Below, one piece after another: positions 36,005 to 40,619 of a stretch of DNA of 40,619 nucleotides. The stretch covers positions 1 to 40,619 of the forward strand of contig JAJZYM010000016.1 of NCBI GenBank assembly GCA_021798115.1, written 5' to 3'. This stretch comes from Pseudomonadota bacterium. GTDB lineage: Bacteria; Pseudomonadota; Gammaproteobacteria; JAKAQQ01. Within the stretch, counting starts at the first letter, position 1, and the number at the start of each line of letters is the position of its first letter. Both the position numbers and the translations under genes were made by a program. A model generated the notes under the pieces. The model made no database searches. It was given only the letters and a program-made list of their open reading frames with translations, and was not told where the DNA came from.

Positions 36005-36685
36005 TCAGGGTATTCCGCGTTGCTCCTCCCCGTCGCCCGCCCCGAACCTCGCCGACATCCAGGCGGCGATCGCCCGAATCTCGTCCCCGTCCACCGCGTG
36101 ACCGTCCTCGTGCGTCCACCAGAAGACCTCGTGTCCGCCCCGCAGGAGCGCGTCCCGTGTCGCCACGCCCAGCCGGACATCGACCACCGGATCCGCAAGC
36201 CCGTGCGCAAGGAAGACCGCCACGGGTCGCGCTCCCGGCGGACGCGGAAGTCCCACCGGAAGAAACGTCGAGAGCGCCACCACCCCGGCGAGAGGCCAGC
36301 CGCGCGTGAGTGCGGCGTAAAGCGCCACCGCCCCACCCTGGGAAAATCCTCCGAGGATCGTCTTCTCGACAGGCACGCCCTGTTCCCCCACGGCGCTGAG
36401 GAGCGCGTCCACCCTCGCGACGCTCTCCTCAAGCCCGGCGTAGTCGATCCCGCTTCCCGGGCCGAGACGCGCGATGTCGAACCAGGCCCTCATGCGCGCG
36501 CCCGCGTTGAGCGTCACCGCCCGCACCGGAGCGTGGGGGAAAATGTAACGAACCCCACTCAGTCCGAGCCGCGCCGGGAAATCGGCAAAGTCGCTCCCGT
36601 CGGCTCCGAGCCCATGGAGAAAGATCACCGCCGCACGAGCTTGGTCTCGAGGTTCGACGATCAGAGGTGGAGAAACGGTGGACAC
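36005..36685 (-). CDS. Carboxylesterase/phospholipase-type alpha/beta hydrolase
   Basis: 226 aa esterase of the YpfH/carboxylesterase-2 family. VIFLHGLGADGSDFADFP, PHAPVRAVTLNAGARMRAWFD, nucleophile GGFSQGGAVALYAAL, Asp in AHGLADPVV and His in WTHEDGHAVDGDEI. GTG 36685 has GGAG 8 bases upstream and is preferred over the ATG at 36706. Substrates are probably short acyl esters. Divergent from the SDR gene. Confidence 0.9.
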   Translation of the reverse strand: MSTVSPPLIVEPRDQARAAVIFLHGLGADGSDFADFPARLGLSGVRYIFPHAPVRAVTLNAGARMRAWFDIARLGPGSGIDYAGLEESVARVDALLSAVGEQGVPVEKTILGGFSQGGAVALYAALTRGWPLAGVVALSTFLPVGLPRPPGARPVAVFLAHGLADPVVDVRLGVATRDALLRGGHEVFWWTHEDGHAVDGDEIRAIAAWMSARFGAGDGEEQRGIP

Positions 36686-36723
36686 AGGGCAGGCTCCAGC
36701 ACACACGAAAGACCGATACCTCT

Positions 36724-37527
36724 ATGATGAGGCATCCCTTCCGAACCCCCTCGGTGACCCCTGTGAGCTCCCTCTCCTTCACCGACCGCCGCGTCCTCGT
36801 CACCGGCGCCTCGGGCGGCATCGGACGGGCCACCGCCCGCGCCTTCGCCCAGGCGGGCGCCCAGGTGGCCGTCCATTACCACCGCCGCGAGGAAGAGGCT
36901 CGGGCAACCCTGTCCGGCCTCGCGGGCTCGGGGCACATCCTCCTCCGGGCCGACCTTGACGATGACGAGGACTGCCGCCGGCTGATCGCCGAGGGCGAGT
37001 CGCACCTCGGCGGCCTCGACATCCTCGTCAACAACGCCGGACTCTATCTCCGCCGTCCGTTTGCGCTCCACGACGACGAGAGCTGGCGCACGGAGTTCCG
37101 CCGTCAGCTCCGTGTCAACCTCGAAGGGCCGGCCTTTCTGGCCTATCTTGCGGCCCGCGGGATGATCGCCCGCGGTTATGGACGCATTGTCAACGTCGGT
37201 TCGCGCGGGGCCTATCGGGGCGAACCCGAAGCGCCGGGCTACGGGGCCGCCAAGGCAGGCCTCCACGCCCTCACCCAGTCGCTCGCCCAGGCGCTCGCCC
37301 CCTACGGCGTCGCGGTCACAGCCGTCGCCCCTGGCTGGGTGGAGACGGCCATGGCCGAAGAGCACCTGCGGGGACCCGAAGGGGTGGCGATCCGCGCACA
37401 AAGCCCTCTCGGCCGTGTCGCCCGCCCCGAGGAGATCGCACGCGCCATTCTCTTTTTGGCCGACGACGAGGCGGAGTACCTCACCGGATCCATCCTCGAC
37501 GCCAACGGGGCTTCCTACCTGCGCTAG
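36724..37527 (+). CDS. Short-chain dehydrogenase/reductase
   Basis: 267 aa classical SDR: cofactor motif VLVTGASGGIGRATARAF, ILVNNAGLYLRR, Ser in VNVGSRGAYRG and YGAAKAG 13 residues later, ending GSILDANGASYLR. It resembles FabG- and pteridine-reductase-like enzymes. Substrate not determined. ATG 36724 is used; a GTG at 36763 is possible and begins right at the conserved part. An imperfect hairpin (GTTCC-GAGA-GGAAC, 37548-37561) follows the stop. Confidence 0.88.
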   Translation: MMRHPFRTPSVTPVSSLSFTDRRVLVTGASGGIGRATARAFAQAGAQVAVHYHRREEEARATLSGLAGSGHILLRADLDDDEDCRRLIAEGESHLGGLDILVNNAGLYLRRPFALHDDESWRTEFRRQLRVNLEGPAFLAYLAARGMIARGYGRIVNVGSRGAYRGEPEAPGYGAAKAGLHALTQSLAQALAPYGVAVTAVAPGWVETAMAEEHLRGPEGVAIRAQSPLGRVARPEEIARAILFLADDEAEYLTGSILDANGASYLR

Positions 37528-37789
37528 CGGCGCCCGCAAGCCAGAGGTTGTTCCGAGAGGAACCCGTGCACGTCCCCCCGCGTCCTTCGGGCACGCTCGG
37601 GGCCACCACCCGAAACGCACGCAACCCAGCCGTTCGCCACCCTCTCGGGAGAGCACGAAGGACTGCGCCCTCGTGGGGACGGCCCGCCACAGAGAGGCGC
37701 GGCACGGTGCCACAAAGCGCCGAACCCCGCGGTATAGTCCTCCCCAGGTGTCCGTCGCGGGAACCAACGCCATACCCCGGCTCGACCCG

Positions 37790-37894
37790 ATCCCTTATTC
37801 CGACGAAACACCCTGGCGCATTCTCTCCGCCACCCGGATCATTGCTCTCGTAGGGGCCTCCGCCAACGGGAACCGGCCAAGCCATTTCGTGGAG
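37790..37894 (+). pseudogene. N-terminal remnant of CoA-binding (YccU-like) protein
   Basis: Translation IPYSDETPWRILSATRIIAL, then VGASANGNRPSHFVE, equals the first 35 residues of CoA-binding domain proteins (MPYSDE..RIL..TRTIALVGAS..NRPSYFV). The initiator ATG is now ATC, and the other ~100 residues are gone; after it a stop and then the metY remnant follow. The 262 bp between the SDR stop and this point (37528-37789) hold no gene; a TATAGT at 37733 may be an old promoter. CoA-binding proteins and metY are often neighbours, as the two remnants are here. Confidence 0.75.
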
Positions 37895-37914
37895 CGGGAT
37901 CAACTCGGGTCTGA

Positions 37915-38088
37915 TCCGCAATCGCACCAAGAGACGCCCACGATCCCGCCCCCGGCGCCCGCTCGACGCCGATTCATCAAACCGCGGCCTACGTGTCCGA
38001 CTCGATCGATCACGCCGCCTCATTGCTCAACCTGCAAAACTACGGCTACATCTACTCGCGTCTGAACAACCCCACGGTTTCGGTGCTG
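37915..38088 (+). pseudogene. metY: N-terminal remnant of O-acetylhomoserine sulfhydrylase
   Basis: In one frame from 37915: AHDPAPGARSTPIHQTAAYV, then SDSIDHAASLLNLQNYGYIY and [11 protein letters not shown]. This is the highly conserved N-terminus of MetY (TPIYQTAAYVFDS..HAASLFNL..GYIYSR.TNPTVSVLE). The match ends abruptly at 38088. No start codon is visible. The C-terminus of the same family appears at 40052-40282, so the gene has lost its middle. Confidence 0.85.
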
Positions 38089-38116
38089 CCAGCTGAATAC
38101 GGGCCTAACAGATTGC

Positions 38117-38539
38117 CGAATCTCTCCCCCTGCCCGTACCCACGCGATGGCGTGCGTACCGCTGCCCATCTGTCCCCTGGCGATGGCCGAATCCGAGCGC
38201 TCTTTGCCGGTTTTCCCGGATCGCATCGAGGTGCTTCTGGCCGAGGCCGGCCTGGAAGGAGAAGCGTTGACGATGCGTATGACCGGGTACCCCCACGGAT
38301 GCGCCCGGCCCTATCTCGCGGAGATCGGCTTGGTCGGTAAAGCGCCAAGCCTTTACAATCTTTATCCGGGCGGCGATCGGACCGGCATGCGCCTGAACGC
38401 ACTTGACCGGGAGGCATTGGGCGAAGAAGCCCAGCTGGATATTCTGCGCCCCCGGTTGAAACGGTTTGCCGGACTGCGCGGGGCCGGCAAAACATTCGGA
38501 TCTTGGCCTGCCGCGTACAGTAGAGACGGTGAGGAACCC
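38117..38539 (+). pseudogene. cysI: C-terminal remnant of sulfite reductase hemoprotein
   Basis: The frame reads [20 protein letters not shown], then [20 protein letters not shown] and [20 protein letters not shown]. This is the C-terminal third of CysI. Two of the four cysteines of the siroheme-bound 4Fe-4S site (C..... C of ACVPLPIC) and the last one survive, but the third is Tyr (TGCPNGC has become TGYPHGC). The N-terminal ~400 residues are missing. The frame has no stop and runs straight into cysH, so the two now form a single open frame from at least 38147. Confidence 0.88.
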
Positions 38540-39277
38540 ATGCGTATAGAAACCAGAATACAGGATGTGCTCCTTCTTTTCGGGGAATTGCGCAACGCGC
38601 CATACGCACCGGCGGCTTTTGCCACCAGCTTTGGGGCAGAAGACATGGTGCTCACGGACCTGATTGCGAAGCACGCACCCTGGATAGAGATATTCACCCT
38701 CGATACCGGCCGTTTGCCGGAGGAAACCTACCGGCTGATACAGGAAACCCGGGGCCACTACCACCTTCCCATCCAGGTGTATTTCCCGGAGCACGGGACA
38801 GTGGAGCGCTATGTCCGGGAACACGGGCCCAACGCCTTTTATGAAAGCCAGGAAATGCGCAAGACCTGTTGCCATATGCGTAAGGTCGAACCCTTGCAAC
38901 GGGCCTTACAGGGCAAGGGAGCCTGGGTGACCGGAATGCGCCGGGAGCAGGCGCTTACGCGGCAAGACCTTGCCGTCCAGGAATGGGATGCGGCCCACGA
39001 GCTGCCCAAGTTCAATCCCCTGGCCGACTGGCGTGGCAAAGAAGTCTGGGACTATATCCGTCGTTTCGAGGTGCCCTACAACCGTCTTCATGATCAGGGT
39101 TACCCCAGCATCGGCTGTGCCCCCTGCACGCGCGCCATTTCCCCCGACCAGGATATCCGCGCGGGTCGTTGGTGGTGGGAAAATCCGGCCGCCAAAGAGT
39201 GTGGCCTGCATGTCGTTGACGGCCGACTGATCCGCGCCAGGCCGGCAACACCACAAAAACCCCCGGGACAAACATGA
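38540..39277 (+). CDS. cysH: Adenylyl-sulfate (APS-type) reductase CysH
   Basis: Reduces APS to sulfite with thioredoxin. 245 aa and apparently intact. PP-loop-like [12 protein letters not shown], the two cysteine pairs of the 4Fe-4S APS reductases ([23 protein letters not shown]), [18 protein letters not shown] with the catalytic Cys. ATG 38540 has GGTGAGGAA just upstream. It is flanked by cysI and cysD remnants, its stop overlapping the old cysD ATG (ATGA). It may be still expressed or only the last gene to decay. Its GC is lower than that of the surrounding genes (37 of 60 in one sampled line). Confidence 0.9.
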   Translation: MRIETRIQDVLLLFGELRNAPYAPAAFATSFGAEDMVLTDLIAKHAPWIEIFTLDTGRLPEETYRLIQETRGHYHLPIQVYFPEHGTVERYVREHGPNAFYESQEMRKTCCHMRKVEPLQRALQGKGAWVTGMRREQALTRQDLAVQEWDAAHELPKFNPLADWRGKEVWDYIRRFEVPYNRLHDQGYPSIGCAPCTRAISPDQDIRAGRWWWENPAAKECGLHVVDGRLIRARPATPQKPPGQT

Positions 39278-39650
39278 CGCATACGGCAACCCAAAAACAT
39301 GTTCTCGATGCCGCCAGCCATCACCATCTGGACTGACTGGAATCGGAAACGATCCACATCGTGCGCGAGGTTGCGGCCGAATGCGGTAAACCGGCGCTGC
39401 TGTTTTGCGGCGGCAAGGATTCGGTGGTGTCGCTGCGCATCGCCGAAAAGGCCTTCCACTCCGGCAAGTTTCCGTTTCCGTTGGGCATATCGATACCGGC
39501 CACAACTACGCTGAAGTCATCGAATTCCACGACCGACGCATTGCCGAACTGGGCGAGTGACTGATCGTGCGTTCGGTCGAGGAGTCGATCCGACGCGGCA
39601 CCGTGCGCCTGCGTCATCCCGCAAGCGATTCTCGTAATGCGGCGCAACCC
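39274..39650 (+). pseudogene. cysD: Sulfate adenylyltransferase subunit 2, broken
   Basis: Begins ATG 39274 and reads as CysD, but with TGA at 39334 (LD-stop-LESE, where CysD has Trp), a frameshift near 39481-39487 (FPFPL | [14 protein letters not shown]) and a second TGA at 39558 (AELGE-stop-LIVRS). The match resumes through VEESIRRGTVRLRHP and stops at NAAQP, losing the C-terminal two thirds. The PP-loop SGGKDS reads CGGKDS. Clearly non-functional. Confidence 0.92.
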
Positions 39651-39679
39651 GAATGGATGACCGGACATCGGAAGCATCG

Positions 39680-39825
39680 ATGGAACAACACAAGAAGGCC
39701 GGATATTTCTGAAGAACGCGACCCTTCTCAAAAAGTTTTAAGGACTGACCAGAGAGCGCGGTTTGCTGCACTTCATTACTGCCGGTTCGGTAGAGGACGG
39801 CAAGAGCACGCCGACCGGCCGCCGA
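39680..39825 (+). pseudogene. cysN: N-terminal remnant of sulfate adenylyltransferase subunit 1
   Basis: Around 39754-39825 the frame reads RERGLLHFITAGSVEDGKST, then PTGRR. This is the CysN GTPase P-loop (GSVDDGKSTLIGRLLYD) with changes after the Ser-Thr. Stops interrupt the preceding codons (TGA in the frame of ATG 39680). Nothing of the remaining ~450 residues follows. Confidence 0.78.
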
Positions 39826-39856
39826 CCGCCGGAGGATCTACACCACGCGGCAAGGT

Positions 39857-40051
39857 ATGGCGCGCCTCAAGGGGGTGGACCGGTTTATTTTTGGACGCGG
39901 TGGTGAGGAATGCCTGGCCCTGTGGACGGCCGACATCGACTACGAAATAGTACCCGGCATCACCAGCGGGCTTGCGGCGGCAGCCTGTGCCATCGTACCG
40001 CGGACGTACCGCAGCATCAGCCAATCCGTCCTGTTCGTAACGGGGCACAAA
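39857..40051 (+). pseudogene. Internal remnant of uroporphyrinogen-III C-methyltransferase
   Basis: MARLKGVDRFIFGRGGEECL, then DIDYEIVPGITSGLAAAACA and SISQSVLFVTGHK, match the SAM-dependent SUMT (CysG/CobA) core RLKGGDPFIFGRGGEE..PGITSASAAAA..TFVTGHK. Both ends are missing. SUMT supplies siroheme, the cofactor of CysI, so it belongs to the same lost pathway. The frame continues without stop into a metY C-terminal piece at 40052. Confidence 0.85.
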
Positions 40052-40282
40052 GTGGCCGAGTTCCTCGAGACCCACCCGCGCGTCGCCTGGGTTGCCTACG
40101 CCGGGTTACCGGCCAGCCCCACCACGCGTTGGTCTGGGAACACCTCCCGCACCCATCGCCAACTCAACCAGGAACAGCGGCAAAGCGCCGACGCGGGCGA
40201 TGGCGTGATCCGACTCTCGATCGGCCTCGAATCCGCCGACGACCCGATCGCCAACCTCGATCGGACGCTCGACCAGACGTAA
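40052..40282 (+). pseudogene. metY: C-terminal remnant of O-acetylhomoserine sulfhydrylase
   Basis: VAEFLETHPRVAWVAYAGLP, then a one-base slip near 40117 (SP|HHALVWEHLP in the next frame), a deletion, then THRQLNQEQRQSADAGDGVI and RLSIGLESADDPIANLDRTL with a natural stop. This is the MetY C-terminus. With the N-terminal piece at 37915-38088 it brackets the cys remnants. Confidence 0.82.
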
Positions 40283-40299
40283 CACTCGGCGACGACGCC

Positions 40300-40463
40300 G
40301 GAGGGAGCCGGGAACCCGATCGACGCGGCCGCCCCGGATATAGTGAAGGCGTCGCCCGCAGCCACGAGTCGGCCGCATGAGCCACGACGACGTTCCCGTC
40401 CTGAGCGCACCCGGGCTTTTCCGTCGCCGTCTCCCCGCTCCGCCGAAGACCGTGCGGACGTGA
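40300..40463 (+). pseudogene. Degraded copy of the parA/epimerase junction
   Basis: From TATAGT at 40339 the sequence aligns without gaps to that from 31764: 13 codons (YSEGVARSHESAA against YSEDVFHNHEPEP), a TGA overlapped by ATG at exactly the same distance (38 bases), then a frame MSHDDVPVLSAPGLFRRRL resembling the epimerase start MIDEDVLVLGGTGFLGRHL. By hand count about 26 of 38 bases before the ATG and 38 of 57 after it match. The glycine-rich cofactor loop is destroyed and the frame stops at 40463. A remnant of duplication. Confidence 0.65.
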
Positions 40464-40619
40464 CGGGCTCCTCCGGCCCACCGCGTCCGGGTGCGAGCCC
40501 TCCCCGTCTCACGATCGTGATGGCGGTGCACGAGGGGGTGCGCTATCTCGAGGCGCAGCTCGCGAGCATCCGCGCCCAGAGCGTCCGCGACTTCGTCCTC
40601 CTCGCCCGCGACGACGGCT
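40460..40619 (+). CDS. Family 2 glycosyltransferase, start only
   Basis: Truncated by the window end. After a proline-rich lead, RLTIVMAVHEGVRYLEAQLA, then SIRAQSVRDFVLLARDDG, is the typical N-terminus of GT2 enzymes (VSIVMAvYNGe.fL.eQLdSIlaQt....ell..DDG). GTG 40460 overlaps the stop of the degraded frame before it (GTGA). The frame is open further upstream, so the start is uncertain. Substrate unknown. Confidence 0.75.
   Translation, partial: MTGSSGPPRPGASPPRLTIVMAVHEGVRYLEAQLASIRAQSVRDFVLLARDDG

Overview
This is a GC-rich chromosomal segment that most resembles a gammaproteobacterium. The order recA-recX-(break)-alaS-lysC-csrA, with mutS divergent from pncC, and the order murA-ibaG / kdsD-kdsC-lptC-lptA-lptB-rpoN-hpf-rapZ are gammaproteobacterial. 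A cytochrome bc1 complex, an APS-type CysH and a decayed sulfate-assimilation locus would fit a chemolithotroph of the sulfur- or iron-oxidising kind, but the sequence does not name a genus.

Layout. 19-4399 (minus): csrA with a long acidic tail, lysC, alaS. 4803-9330 (minus): a five-gene operon of lower GC made of a TIM-barrel sugar isomerase, a LuxS-family protein, a sedoheptulose-7-phosphate cyclase (EboD-like), a UbiG methyltransferase and a UbiA-like prenyltransferase (EboC-like). It sits between recX and alaS, which are normally neighbours, and is preceded by about 760 bp of non-coding, locally AT-rich DNA. 10094-12732 (minus): recX, recA, thpR, pncC. 12973-17271: mutS, then a convergent histidine kinase with a receiver-only partner. 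17420-21448: macrodomain protein, Rieske gene petA, and on the other strand petB-petC-sspB. 21595-29822: VanY-like peptidase, murA-ibaG, and the Kdo/Lpt/rpoN/hpf/rapZ operon. 29771-37527: patatin-like phospholipase, orphan ParA, NDUFA9-like epimerase, cca, S9 peptidase, esterase and an SDR.

37739-40463 is a gene graveyard. It holds pieces of a CoA-binding protein, metY, cysI, cysD, cysN and a SUMT. Only cysH looks intact among them. The two ends of metY flank the cys fragments. Immediately after it lies a worn copy of the parA/epimerase junction found at 31.7 kb, then the start of a family 2 glycosyltransferase running off the window.

The most promising candidate for an undescribed system is the five-gene operon at 4.8-9.3 kb. 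A C7-cyclitol-type cyclase, an epimerase-like barrel, a methyltransferase and a membrane prenyltransferase suggest a methylated or prenylated cyclitol-like metabolite. The embedded LuxS could dispose of the S-ribosylhomocysteine left after methylation, or could have been recruited to another reaction. The product is inference only.
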